From positions 1,674,001 to 1,738,000 of the forward strand of contig NZ_QFFJ01000002.1 of the NCBI RefSeq assembly GCF_003308995.1: DNA of 64,000 bases, read 5' to 3'. This stretch comes from Chitinophaga flava (lineage in GTDB: Bacteria; Bacteroidota; Bacteroidia; Chitinophagales; Chitinophagaceae). The notes under the pieces were generated by a model, which worked only from the letters and a program-made list of their open reading frames with translations, had not been told where the DNA came from and searched no databases. Positions 43,271 to 52,217 of the stretch are shown here, piece by piece; position 1 is the first letter of the stretch, and the number at the start of each line of letters is the position of its first letter. Both the position numbers and the translations under genes were made by a program.

Positions 43271-43309
43271 AATATACGCCACTGTCATAAAGCGGCAGTG
43301 GCGTATATT
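43271..43309 (+). terminator. 14-bp hairpin between the hydrolase and the AraC gene
   Basis: Arms AATATACGCCACTG (43271-43284) and its exact complement (43296-43309) enclose an 11-base loop four bases after the hydrolase stop. The right arm overlaps the -7 box of the next gene. Confidence 0.7.
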
Positions 43310-43311
43310 TG
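43304..43311 (+). promoter_or_regulatory. Candidate -7 box of the AraC gene, inside the terminator arm
   Basis: TATATTTG matches TAnnTTTG and lies 28 bases before the AraC ATG. Its first six bases are also the right arm of the preceding hairpin; the -33 region is not clear. Confidence 0.4.
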
Positions 43312-43339
43312 TATGCTAGCATGAAAATTTATCCGGCAT

Positions 43340-44176
43340 ATGAAATTCATTCACCAGATTGATCCATTGAAATTTGTCTTTTTCGAGCTGTACCGTTGCC
43401 CTGATAGTTACTTGCAAAATCCTCAACGGGCTGATTTTTTTGAAATTATTTGGTTTAAGCATCCTGAAGGAAACGGTTCAGACAGCAAAAAAGGAGAGCA
43501 TTACATGTACCTGGTCCCTCCATATCGTCTTACAAAATTAAGTCTGGATGATAAGGATGGATGTATGATTGCTTTTAAAAGAGAGTATTTGGAAGAAGAT
43601 GACAAAGAATATGCGTTGGATGTTTTTAATCTCTTCAATATGCATGGGCAGTACACCAGTTTGCGTATAGATGACGATGTGGTAGAAACCTTCCAATACT
43701 TAAAAGTATTGATAGAGAAAGAATACTATAATTCAATGGGGACCTATCTGGTTTTAAAGGCGCTATTGAAAGTTTTTCTGTTGAATCTAATCCGTATTAA
43801 CCAGCATTATTTTTTAAATCAGGATGTAAATCAGAAGCGGGTCTACCAGTTTATTATGCTGATGGATGAAAATTATAAGACAGAACGAAAGGCAGATTTT
43901 TATTCCTCAAAAATGGGGATTAGTGAAAAGCGGATAAACCAGATTCTGAAAGAGAAAATGAATAAAACACTTACGCAGTTATTACATGAAAGAGTGATTC
44001 TGGAAGCAAACAGAATGCTGATTGCCGGCGAGTTTACCATCAAGGAGATTGCATTCAACTTAAACTTTGAGGATCCGGCATATTTTTCCCGATTTTATAA
44101 AAAGCAAACAGGACAAACACCTGAGGACTTTAAAAAACATAAATATATTGATGATGAAACTGACGAAGGAAATTGA
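43340..44176 (+). CDS. AraC-family transcriptional regulator of the hydrolase cluster
   Basis: The 278-residue protein has an N-terminal cupin-like half (FFEIIWFKHPEG, YMYLVPPYRLTKL) and a C-terminal AraC domain (YSSKMGISEKRINQILKEKMNKT, then IKEIAFNLNFEDPAYFSRFYKKQTGQTPEDFKK). It lies between the two PhlG-like genes, overlapping the second by about 23 bases, so it is part of the same functional set and probably responds to the phenolic substrate. Its own -7 box overlaps the preceding terminator, which would separate its expression from the transporter/hydrolase pair. Confidence 0.87.
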   Translation: MKFIHQIDPLKFVFFELYRCPDSYLQNPQRADFFEIIWFKHPEGNGSDSKKGEHYMYLVPPYRLTKLSLDDKDGCMIAFKREYLEEDDKEYALDVFNLFNMHGQYTSLRIDDDVVETFQYLKVLIEKEYYNSMGTYLVLKALLKVFLLNLIRINQHYFLNQDVNQKRVYQFIMLMDENYKTERKADFYSSKMGISEKRINQILKEKMNKTLTQLLHERVILEANRMLIAGEFTIKEIAFNLNFEDPAYFSRFYKKQTGQTPEDFKKHKYIDDETDEGN

Positions 44177-44855
44177 AAAATTAATGTTTAAAGATATAGA
44201 TGCGCTGCTATCTCCTAAACCAATATACCTCGAGGCGGGTATCAAAAGATTGGAAAACGGCATGCTCCACGTTGCTATGAGAAACGTTCTGCATAACTGT
44301 AAAGGGAAGATGTTGGATTGGTGGTTTAAATACTTTGAAACCACTGCGGATTTAAAGTTATGGCATCCACATGACCATGTAGCGCACGGTGGCTGGGATA
44401 GTAAATGGATTAAAAACGAAAATTATATCGGGGCCACCATTCATGCAACAGAATCCCTGGGCGATATCCCTCCAGTACCTGCTACCATTAAATTTCATGA
44501 CCCCGCGGAAATTTTTAATCCTGAGATTTTAAAACAGGCATATGCTAACGGAGATGTCAGTACGGTCGTTTATGCCAGAATCGGATTTGGTGAAAATACG
44601 CCGACGGACATAAATGGTGATCCTATGGATGGTTACATGGTGCATGTTGTAAGAGACATGGCACAGGGTTGTACCTTGAGAAGCCATTTTTTCCTTGGGG
44701 CGTTAACAGCAGACAGCGATCGTCAGCTGCCTGATGAAATTGGATTCGGGTTGATGGAGCATTGTTATAGTGAGTTTACCTATCTTTCACAAGTTCTCCC
44801 TTCACTCTACTACGCAGAAAATAAAAATGGAGACAAGGCACCTCTTCTCTGGTGA
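44154..44855 (+). CDS. DAPG hydrolase (PhlG)-family protein, copy 2
   Basis: From ATG 44154 the product is 233 residues; ATG 44151 (one codon earlier) and ATG 44184 are alternatives, all at or near the end of the overlapping AraC gene. It shares with copy 1 the blocks PIYLEAGIKRLENGMLHVA, MLDWWFKYFE, LWHPHDHVAHG, NYIGATIHATESLG, CTLRSHFFLG, and the HxxxE motif in MEHCYSEF followed by LPSLYYAE. The WHPHDH pattern is closer to PhlG than copy 1's WHKDDH. The two copies are clearly diverged paralogues, which points to different acyl-phenol substrates or to different stages of one pathway. A terminator follows. Confidence 0.8.
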   Translation: MKLTKEIEKLMFKDIDALLSPKPIYLEAGIKRLENGMLHVAMRNVLHNCKGKMLDWWFKYFETTADLKLWHPHDHVAHGGWDSKWIKNENYIGATIHATESLGDIPPVPATIKFHDPAEIFNPEILKQAYANGDVSTVVYARIGFGENTPTDINGDPMDGYMVHVVRDMAQGCTLRSHFFLGALTADSDRQLPDEIGFGLMEHCYSEFTYLSQVLPSLYYAENKNGDKAPLLW

Positions 44856-44872
44856 TTTCCCGAAAATTTCTG

Positions 44873-44896
44873 AAGCCCGCCATCACGGCGGGTTTT
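44873..44896 (+). terminator. Rho-independent terminator of the hydrolase cluster
   Basis: CCCGCC (44876-44881) and GGCGGG (44887-44892) form a 6-bp GC stem with a 5-base loop, followed by TTTT, 20 bases after the stop of the second hydrolase gene. Confidence 0.75.
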
Positions 44897-45009
44897 GTGC
44901 GTTGGCTTTATAATTAAATCTATAAAGGAGTTTTTATGGTTGACATAACCATTTATATCCTGTTTCAAAAGTTAATAATCCCTTAATACACACACCAGAA
45001 AATTGCGCT

Positions 45010-45017
45010 TATGTTTG
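45010..45017 (+). promoter_or_regulatory. Candidate -7 box of the ECF sigma gene
   Basis: TATGTTTG matches TAnnTTTG and lies 24 bases before the sigma start codon; no TTTG stands 19 bases upstream. Confidence 0.4.
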
Positions 45018-45041
45018 TTGTTGTGAAAATAGTGGCAAACT

Positions 45042-45626
45042 ATGCGATTACCCTTACCTGAACAATCGGATGTATTGTTGCTGGAAGAATGCAGGAAAGA
45101 CAATACCAAGGCCTATGATATACTGTTTGACAGGTATTCCGGAAAACTGTATAACTATGCGCTGAAGTACATCCGTGACGAAGTCAAGGCGGAAGAGGCC
45201 ATGATGGACCTGATGTTCTGGCTGTGGGATAAACGTCACGAGCTGGCACCGGATGTACAACTGGCCCCTTATCTGTTCCGGGCTATGAAGCATGCTGTTA
45301 TTAAAGTGATGACCCGTCATCAGACTCAAACCGTACCACTTGATTTTGCGGACGATACCGCTACTGAAGATGCTGGCAACCGCCTGCGCGAAACTGAACT
45401 GACCGCACTGTATCATGAGAAGTTGAGTGCCCTCAGTCAGCAACGGCAAAAGGTGTTCCGCCTTAGCAGGCATAATAATATGAGTCACGCAGAAATTGCG
45501 AAGGAGATGAATCTCTCCTTGTTCACTGTTAAAAATCATATCAAAGCATCCCTGACCTATTTTCGCTCTGAACTGAAGGACTACATTGATATTTCCGGTG
45601 TTTTGATTTTCCTGTTCTTTCTCTGA
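45042..45626 (+). CDS. ECF-type RNA polymerase sigma factor
   Basis: The 194-residue protein has region 2 (LLEECRKDNTKAYDILFDRY, then VKAEEAMMDLMFWLWDKR) and region 4 (LSQQRQKVFRLSRHNNMSHAEIAKEMNLSLFTVKNHI), without region 3, as in the FecI-like Bacteroidota group. The C-terminus ends with a short hydrophobic tail (VLIFLFFL). The FecR anti-sigma gene follows after 85 bases and an STN-bearing TonB receptor after that, the classic cell-surface-signalling arrangement, so this sigma probably activates the locus downstream when a ligand is bound. Confidence 0.93.
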   Translation: MRLPLPEQSDVLLLEECRKDNTKAYDILFDRYSGKLYNYALKYIRDEVKAEEAMMDLMFWLWDKRHELAPDVQLAPYLFRAMKHAVIKVMTRHQTQTVPLDFADDTATEDAGNRLRETELTALYHEKLSALSQQRQKVFRLSRHNNMSHAEIAKEMNLSLFTVKNHIKASLTYFRSELKDYIDISGVLIFLFFL

Positions 45627-45711
45627 AAAAAAAATATTTTAGCTACGATTAGCCCTCCCGCATTTTTTTTGGCCTTTATATAGTAGGTGATCAGTTTTTC
45701 ACCTGCATAAC

Positions 45712-46704
45712 ATGGCAAATCTTACAAAAGCACTTTTACTAAAATATCTCGATAACAACTGCAACGATGCAGAAAAGGCTATCGTGGAAGCATACCTGCA
45801 ACAGCCGGAAAGTAATACTATGCTGAGTCTTCTCCTGGAAGAAAGAATGGAGAAAGATATGGCTGACAGTATGGATGCGCCGGTGGATGAAAAAATGCAG
45901 CAACAATGGGCTGCAAATATGCGTGCCCGTATGGGGAGAGAAGATACGGTAAAGCCGTTGCGAAAACGTTATTATGTAGCAGCGGCTGCTGCTGCATCAG
46001 TACTGCTGATTGCAGGATTGTTTGCCTTGTTTAATAATAGCCGGTCAAAAAACGCAGTATCGTCATTAGCCCTGCAACAAAACAAAGCGGGGGAACGTAA
46101 GGTTATCCAGTTAAGTGACGGTTCTACCATTCACCTGGGAGCTGCCAGTCAGTTACAATATCCTGAACAGTTCACTGGTGCAACAAGAGAAATCACGCTG
46201 ACAGGGGAGGCCTTTTTTGATATCGCCACAGATCCCGGACATCCGTTTATTATACATACCGGCACTATTGCTACTACTGTACTGGGCACCTCGTTTAAAA
46301 TCGCCGCATTTGAAGGACAGCCACTGGTGGTATCAGTGGCAACAGGGAAGGTACGCGTTGATGACAGTAGCAATGGACAAATCCGGCAACTGGCCATCCT
46401 CACTGCCGGGAAACAGGTTAGCTGGAATAATGAGAATGCTTTACTGGAAAATATTCGTGCTGAAGATATAGCTAACTGGCAAAATGGACGCCTTGTATTT
46501 AACAACCAGACATTGCAGGAAGTAGCCACTACACTGGAGAGATGGTATGATGTGAAGATTAATTTCAGTCACCCGCAAAAAGCAAAAGAGAAAGTAACCA
46601 TCACTTTGTTTGCAGGCTCCGCTCTTATGACTACGCTGCAAACGCTCGCTGTGGGAAATAATTTTAACTATTCAGCGAAAGGCCGTGAAGTAACTATTTA
46701 CTAA
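45712..46704 (+). CDS. FecR-family anti-sigma factor
   Basis: The 330-residue inner-membrane protein has a cytoplasmic N-terminal domain (LLKYLDNNCNDAEKAIVEAYL), one transmembrane helix (~88-105, YYVAAAAAASVLLIAGLFALF), a FecR domain (ERKVIQLSDGSTIHLGAASQLQYPEQF, GEAFFDIATDPGHPFIIHTG) and a C-terminal DUF4974-like domain (LEEVATTLERW-type sequence, here LQEVATTLERWYDVKINF). It should hold the sigma factor and receive the signal from the STN domain of the receptor in the periplasm. The 189-base gap to the receptor gene holds a small CCCGG/CCGGG hairpin but no ORF. Confidence 0.93.
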   Translation: MANLTKALLLKYLDNNCNDAEKAIVEAYLQQPESNTMLSLLLEERMEKDMADSMDAPVDEKMQQQWAANMRARMGREDTVKPLRKRYYVAAAAAASVLLIAGLFALFNNSRSKNAVSSLALQQNKAGERKVIQLSDGSTIHLGAASQLQYPEQFTGATREITLTGEAFFDIATDPGHPFIIHTGTIATTVLGTSFKIAAFEGQPLVVSVATGKVRVDDSSNGQIRQLAILTAGKQVSWNNENALLENIRAEDIANWQNGRLVFNNQTLQEVATTLERWYDVKINFSHPQKAKEKVTITLFAGSALMTTLQTLAVGNNFNYSAKGREVTIY

Positions 46705-46893
46705 ACCTATAATAAAACAATATGCACTAACAGTACACATCAAAAACAAAAACGTCCCTACTTGCATTGGACCGCAGCAGGAACGCTTTAAGAATTGAAC
46801 GGTCTGCCAAAAGTTTTCTCAGGACCAGCAGCAGCCGAATTATTAACAGATTTCCCGGTATAAAACCGGGCTTAACTATCAATATTCAAAAGT

Positions 46894-49800
46894 ATGGAAA
46901 AAGGATTAAAAAAAGATCCTTTAGGATTTTTCGTGGAACCTGTGCCCGAAAGCTTTGAATTTGTGTTAAAGCCCAATGGTGCAGCAGGTTCTCCTCCTGC
47001 CTCCCGTAAGCACAGACACAAAATTTACTTCCTGATGAAATGCTCATTTATCGTTTTGGCAGCTCAGCTTACCTTTGTAAGCCTGTTGTTCGCTGATAAC
47101 CTCAAGAGCCAGGACCTTTCCCGCCGCCTGAATCTTGATCTGAAAGATGCAGATGTTAGAGCAAGTTTGCTGAAAATAGAAAACGAAACCGGCGTACATT
47201 TTCTGCTGCCGGAATCACTGCTTGCTACCGTTCACAAAAAGGTAAATCTCCACAAAGAGGATATTACGGTGAAAGACGCCATCGTCGGTGTGTTGAGCGG
47301 TACTTCACTGGAGTATCACCTGCTTAATGGTTATGTGGTGATAGCCAGGCAGAAAATCCCTGTGAAAATATCCGGCCGGGTACTGGAAAGCAAAACAAAA
47401 GATCCATTGCCGGGTGTATCTATCCGTATAAAAAATAGTTCCGGCGGCGCCGCCTCCGACCTCAATGGAAACTTTACCGTGGAAGTCCCTGCTGAAGGGG
47501 CTGTCCTCGTGTTTTCACTGATGGGTTATGAGTCAAAGGAAGTGAAAGTCGCAGGTGGTTCGGCACCTGTTATCGTATTGCTGGAGGTCAGCACACGTAC
47601 GCTGGGTGAGGTGCAGGTACAGGCACGTCGTAAAACCAACACGGAAATCACTGTACTGCAGGAGAGAAGAAACGCTGCCATCGTGCAGGATGCCATCTCC
47701 GCACAACAGATCGAAAGAACTGCTTCTATCACCACTACCCAGGCCTTGCAGCGTGTAAGCGGCGTGACCATCACCGATGATAAATATGTAGCGATCCGTG
47801 GTTTGGGAGACAGGAGTGTTATCGGTCAACTGAACGGTGTACGTCTGGCATCTTCTGATCCGGACAGGTCTTCCATTCCTCTGGACCTTGTGCCGGCATC
47901 TCTCCTGGATAACATCACCATTTATAAAACCGTTACACCAGATAAGCCTGCAGATGCGGCGGCTGGTATCGTGGAATTGAAAACCAAATCAGTACCGGAT
48001 AAAAGAACGTTGGAAGTCATTGCACAAACCGGCTTCAACTCCAATATCGGACCTGGTGGACGCATGAACAGTTTCTATAACAGTGATCTCGGTTTCTTCG
48101 GTAATAAAGTAAATAATAAAAATCTGAGCAGCGACTTCCTTGACTTGTCTAAACAATATCCAGGCAGCCTGAACCAGATTCAGAAAATAATCTCCGAAAG
48201 CAATGGCAGTCCTGCTATACAACAGGAGGCAGCACGCATCAATAAAATTATGCATGCCTTTGATCCGGTGCTGACTACACGCTACAAAACGGCACCACTC
48301 AACCAGCTGTATTCCGCTACCTATGGTAACAGCTTTAAAGTATTCAAAAATAAAACATTGGGGCTCGTTGCCGGCGCTAACTACTATCGCCGCACTGCCG
48401 ATGTATATGGTGGAGATCTTACACAATACAGTATCTATCAAGGTGTGATCACGGGAAATCAGGATGTATATAGTCCCCGGAATATCCCTAACTATATCAC
48501 TCCTAACAACCTGTACATGGGTAAATATCAAACCTATAAAGAAAATACAGGTACGGAAACCCTGAACTATGGTGTACTCACCGGTTTGACCTTTCGCTTT
48601 GACAAACGGAACGAGATCAGCATGCAATACATGGGCAGCTGGGGTAGTGAAGCGCAGGCCATTAACATGTACGGAAAGTACGAGTACACCGGCTTACCAG
48701 GCGAGGTGAACAGCACCGTCTACTCACTGAAACAAACCCGTCGTAACCTGAATACCTTTAACCTGCAGGGCGAACATAAATTCCTCGAAGGAAAATATGC
48801 GCCGAGGTTGAGTTATAACTTAGCTTCTTCTACCTCTGCTCAAAATGATCCGGACTTCCGTTTTGTAACACTGACAGATTATATGCCCCGTGGTGGTGGG
48901 TTCTATACTATTCCAAATGGTGGTGGACAGAAAGCTTACTCAGAACATCTGTATGCACTGAACTCAGGTTATGTAAATGGCTATGGTACTTATGGTATCA
49001 TTCAGGCAGAGCCTAACGGTCGTCGCTGGCGCCAGCTGAACGAAACCAACTGGAACTACAAAGCGGACCTGGTGTTTCCATTCCCGCTGTTCGGACAGAA
49101 ACAGGAATTTAAAACCGGTTTCAACTACCTGAACCGCGATCGTAAGTTCCGTGAGAATATGATGTTTCTGCCAGGTTCCAATTTTGTACAGAACCGTTAC
49201 AAGGCATTGTATGATGTGAACGGTAACCTGGATGCGCTGGTAGGACCTAAAGTGATTGGTATCCAGCAACGTACCGGTAGCACTGGTGAAGGCGCCGATG
49301 CGATTGGTGGTTTCCTGTACAATACACAGAAATCTCCTAACAACTACAACGGCTTCTTCGAAACCAATGCTTACTATGGTATGCTTGATCTGCACCTGAC
49401 TAATAATCTGCGTGTAGCCGGTGGCGTGCGTTTCGAGAAAACCAATATTCAATCTGCGGTAGATACCACCAATGTATTCCTGGATCCATCTTTGACTACG
49501 CAGGATGATAAAGGGAACAGTGTACCGGTGATGATGATTAATCCGAATACGGTATATAAAACTGCTTACAAGCCTTACTATGCAGTGAATATGACCTATA
49601 CCTACAGAGAGGATATGAACTTCCGTTTGGCTTACAATACCACCCTGGCAAGACCGGAGCTGAGAGAGCTGACCAATGTGTTTGAATTCGATGCGTTCCA
49701 GATGGGCCTGGTGGTGGGTAATCCTCACCTGATCAATCAGCATACGGAAAACCTCGACTTCCGCTGGGAATGGTTCCCTAATCCGGGAGAGGTGATCTCT

Positions 49801-50457
49801 GTATCTGCTTTTGGTAAACGTATCAACAACCAGTTGGTGAAAGTATTCAGCCTGAAAACCGATGGGTTAGCAGCTAAATATCCGGAGTATCCTACTATTC
49901 AGTTCCAGAATGATCCTAACACGGGTACTGTATGGGGACTTGAACTGGAGTTGGTAAAGGATTTAGGGAAATTAACGCCTGTGTTGAAAAACTTCTTCAT
50001 TGGTTCCAACCTCTTACTCGCACAAAGCAGCATTAAGAAAACAGAGGCAAGATATCAGGCGAGCAAGTCGCTCGATAGAAATACGCCGGAGAACAGCCCA
50101 CTGTTTGAACAGGCGCCTTATTCTATTAATGGTTGGCTGAACTATAAGAACACGAAGTGGGGCACAGACCTGACTGCCGCTTTCAACATGGTAGGAGAGC
50201 GTTTGGTACAGATTAACCTCACTGGTGAACCTGATCTGTATACCCGTCCTGCACCGGTGCTCGACCTCATTTTCTCACAACAGCTGGGTAAAAGATTGTT
50301 GTTCAAAGGCTATGCTAAGAACATCCTGAACCCTGCCATTCAGACCGTGTATGCCAATCCTGGTACTGGTGGCTTCTGGTATGGTGAACGCTATATCAAC
50401 CGCAGCTACAAACGTGGTGCTGAGATCATGATGGGATTCACTTACAAGTTGTTCTAA
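46894..50457 (+). CDS. TonB-dependent receptor with STN signalling domain
   Basis: The 1187-residue outer-membrane receptor has an STN domain (about 80-152), a carboxypeptidase-regulatory-like domain (157-242, VLESKTKDPLPGVSIRIK), a plug with YVAIRGLGDRSVIGQLNGVRL and TPDKPADAAAGIVELKTK, and a 22-strand barrel ending FTYKLF. The RGLGDR/TPDKP plug places it in the RGLGERY-type receptor group rather than SusC. The STN domain should contact the FecR protein. The first 47 residues are hydrophilic, and the export segment begins at Met48 (ATG 47035), a possible true start. No SusD gene follows; lipoprotein genes start 21 bases later. Confidence 0.9.
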   Translation: MEKGLKKDPLGFFVEPVPESFEFVLKPNGAAGSPPASRKHRHKIYFLMKCSFIVLAAQLTFVSLLFADNLKSQDLSRRLNLDLKDADVRASLLKIENETGVHFLLPESLLATVHKKVNLHKEDITVKDAIVGVLSGTSLEYHLLNGYVVIARQKIPVKISGRVLESKTKDPLPGVSIRIKNSSGGAASDLNGNFTVEVPAEGAVLVFSLMGYESKEVKVAGGSAPVIVLLEVSTRTLGEVQVQARRKTNTEITVLQERRNAAIVQDAISAQQIERTASITTTQALQRVSGVTITDDKYVAIRGLGDRSVIGQLNGVRLASSDPDRSSIPLDLVPASLLDNITIYKTVTPDKPADAAAGIVELKTKSVPDKRTLEVIAQTGFNSNIGPGGRMNSFYNSDLGFFGNKVNNKNLSSDFLDLSKQYPGSLNQIQKIISESNGSPAIQQEAARINKIMHAFDPVLTTRYKTAPLNQLYSATYGNSFKVFKNKTLGLVAGANYYRRTADVYGGDLTQYSIYQGVITGNQDVYSPRNIPNYITPNNLYMGKYQTYKENTGTETLNYGVLTGLTFRFDKRNEISMQYMGSWGSEAQAINMYGKYEYTGLPGEVNSTVYSLKQTRRNLNTFNLQGEHKFLEGKYAPRLSYNLASSTSAQNDPDFRFVTLTDYMPRGGGFYTIPNGGGQKAYSEHLYALNSGYVNGYGTYGIIQAEPNGRRWRQLNETNWNYKADLVFPFPLFGQKQEFKTGFNYLNRDRKFRENMMFLPGSNFVQNRYKALYDVNGNLDALVGPKVIGIQQRTGSTGEGADAIGGFLYNTQKSPNNYNGFFETNAYYGMLDLHLTNNLRVAGGVRFEKTNIQSAVDTTNVFLDPSLTTQDDKGNSVPVMMINPNTVYKTAYKPYYAVNMTYTYREDMNFRLAYNTTLARPELRELTNVFEFDAFQMGLVVGNPHLINQHTENLDFRWEWFPNPGEVISVSAFGKRINNQLVKVFSLKTDGLAAKYPEYPTIQFQNDPNTGTVWGLELELVKDLGKLTPVLKNFFIGSNLLLAQSSIKKTEARYQASKSLDRNTPENSPLFEQAPYSINGWLNYKNTKWGTDLTAAFNMVGERLVQINLTGEPDLYTRPAPVLDLIFSQQLGKRLLFKGYAKNILNPAIQTVYANPGTGGFWYGERYINRSYKRGAEIMMGFTYKLF

Positions 50458-50478
50458 AAAATCATTAAAAAGGAAGAT

Positions 50479-52212
50479 ATGTATTATAAACGTTTTGCCG
50501 CCGGTCTGATGTTGTTAACCATCGGGATGCTGTCGTGCAAAAAAGAGAAGGTAGATTATTCCTACGACAATCGCCCTGATAAAGCCGCTGGTGGTAATTC
50601 TACTGTCCGCCTGGTGAATTTCACGGAAAATAACCAGTTGTCGATCAATGGGGAGCGTCTTACCAGTTACCTGATTATCAATCCACCGGCTGGTCAGGAA
50701 GCACTGTATCCGGGTACTTATTGGTTTCCCACCAATGGTAAACTGGGCTCCAGCTTTACGGTTCCCCGTCAGTTTCTCACGACTGGAAGCGCGGAGGTGT
50801 CTACTGATTATATGGCATATTCCGCTGGGCGTGATTCTTTAGGGTTTAAGGTAACAGAAGAATATAACAAGCCGAAGGACTATTTCATCATGAGAGGGGC
50901 TCCATATGCGGCTGCAAAAGTGGAAAGAGTACGGGAAGTGCCCCGTGAGGCAACGGCGCCGGCAAAAGCTGGTTATTTCAAAATCCGTATTGTCAACCTG
51001 GCAGATCAGCTTAATTCCGCCTGGAATGCGCATGATGTGGCAAAGCCGCTTACGCTGGCTTATGCCGATGGTACGCCGGTGAGTACTGCTACCAGCAATA
51101 TCAATCCACAAACCTGGTCACAATATGTAGAGTTACCATATGGTACTTACCAGTTCAGGGTACTCACGCCAGATGGTATGGAAGTGAGAGGCACCGGCGG
51201 TAATACATTAGAGAACACCTTCATGTCGGAACCGGCGACTTCCAATCTGATGAAGCCGGTGCAGGGCGGTATTCCGAATGCGGTAAGTACTGGTCTTACC
51301 TATGCCCCGCTGAAAACCTATCAGCCAGGTGGTGTTTACACTATTGTGGTGGGCATTGATCGTTTAACGATGCTGAATGTATACGGTATTCCAGGTGAAA
51401 CATCCATTTATTTTCAGAATGTTTTTCGTGTGCTCGCTGACGTTAGTGAGCCGCTGAATACCGATTATTATCGTTTGCAAGGGGTACAGGCCAATGCGGA
51501 TGAAGGGCAGGTGAGTTTCCGTGTAAATGGTGCAAAGCTTGGTGATGCAGATTATACAACAGCTACCGATTACAGTATATATGTAGCTGGTCAGGCTACG
51601 GTAGAAGCAGTGAACGCATCCGGCGCGGTGTTGGCAACAGCCACACAACCGTTTCTTGCAGGACAGAATTATACGGCATGGTTATATAAAACGCCGGAAG
51701 GGAAATCAGCCATCAGCATGGTGGCTAATAACCTCACCGGTAGCTGGTATGATCCGCTGTCTTCCGGTACTACCAATACCGGGCAGGATGGATCGCTGAG
51801 CAGAATGACACATACGTATCCTTTCAACTATCGTTTTCTGAATCTGTGTCCGGATTTACCCTATGCCAGCTTTACCTATGATAACGGCCAATCGGCAGGA
51901 GCTGCCACTACTACCCGTAACCTGCGGCCAGGTGTACCGGTTACAGATCAGCCTTACGCACGCCAGGGACAGGATGCAGAAGCTTATCAGTTTATGGTGT
52001 ATAAATCTTCTCCTTCTGTATATCCTGGTAGCTGGATTTCGGCGATCCCTGTGCTGAAGAGTACCGCGTTTGTTGCCCGCCCGGACAGATATACCCATGT
52101 GAAGCCTATACATGAACCCGGCGTATACACCGTAGCATTGGTGGGGCGTCTCAATGGTAGTCAGCCGCAAGGGAAAAGTGCCAAAATGATCATTATTAAA
52201 CACACGAAGTAA
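50479..52212 (+). CDS. DUF4397-like lipoprotein
   Basis: The 577-residue lipoprotein (lipobox GMLSC, Cys20) is built of beta-sandwich units. STVRLVNFTENNQLSINGERL, GYFKIRIVNLADQL and NYRFLNLCPDLPYASFTYDNG each start a domain with the RxxNLxPD-like opening of DUF4397 repeats, and AGQATVEAVNASGAVLATATQPFLAGQNYTAWLY (residues ~375-408, shown as key blocks) is the typical T-V-x-V/G-x-YT end. It is probably outer-membrane anchored, working with the receptor 21 bases upstream, in the place a SusD would take. Its ligand is unknown. Confidence 0.7.
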   Translation: MYYKRFAAGLMLLTIGMLSCKKEKVDYSYDNRPDKAAGGNSTVRLVNFTENNQLSINGERLTSYLIINPPAGQEALYPGTYWFPTNGKLGSSFTVPRQFLTTGSAEVSTDYMAYSAGRDSLGFKVTEEYNKPKDYFIMRGAPYAAAKVERVREVPREATAPAKAGYFKIRIVNLADQLNSAWNAHDVAKPLTLAYADGTPVSTATSNINPQTWSQYVELPYGTYQFRVLTPDGMEVRGTGGNTLENTFMSEPATSNLMKPVQGGIPNAVSTGLTYAPLKTYQPGGVYTIVVGIDRLTMLNVYGIPGETSIYFQNVFRVLADVSEPLNTDYYRLQGVQANADEGQVSFRVNGAKLGDADYTTATDYSIYVAGQATVEAVNASGAVLATATQPFLAGQNYTAWLYKTPEGKSAISMVANNLTGSWYDPLSSGTTNTGQDGSLSRMTHTYPFNYRFLNLCPDLPYASFTYDNGQSAGAATTTRNLRPGVPVTDQPYARQGQDAEAYQFMVYKSSPSVYPGSWISAIPVLKSTAFVARPDRYTHVKPIHEPGVYTVALVGRLNGSQPQGKSAKMIIIKHTK

Positions 52213-52217
52213 TTGTT

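Noticed and set aside
48964..49743. 259-codon minus-strand frame
   Set aside because: It lies inside the STN-type receptor barrel and has no start context or domain.
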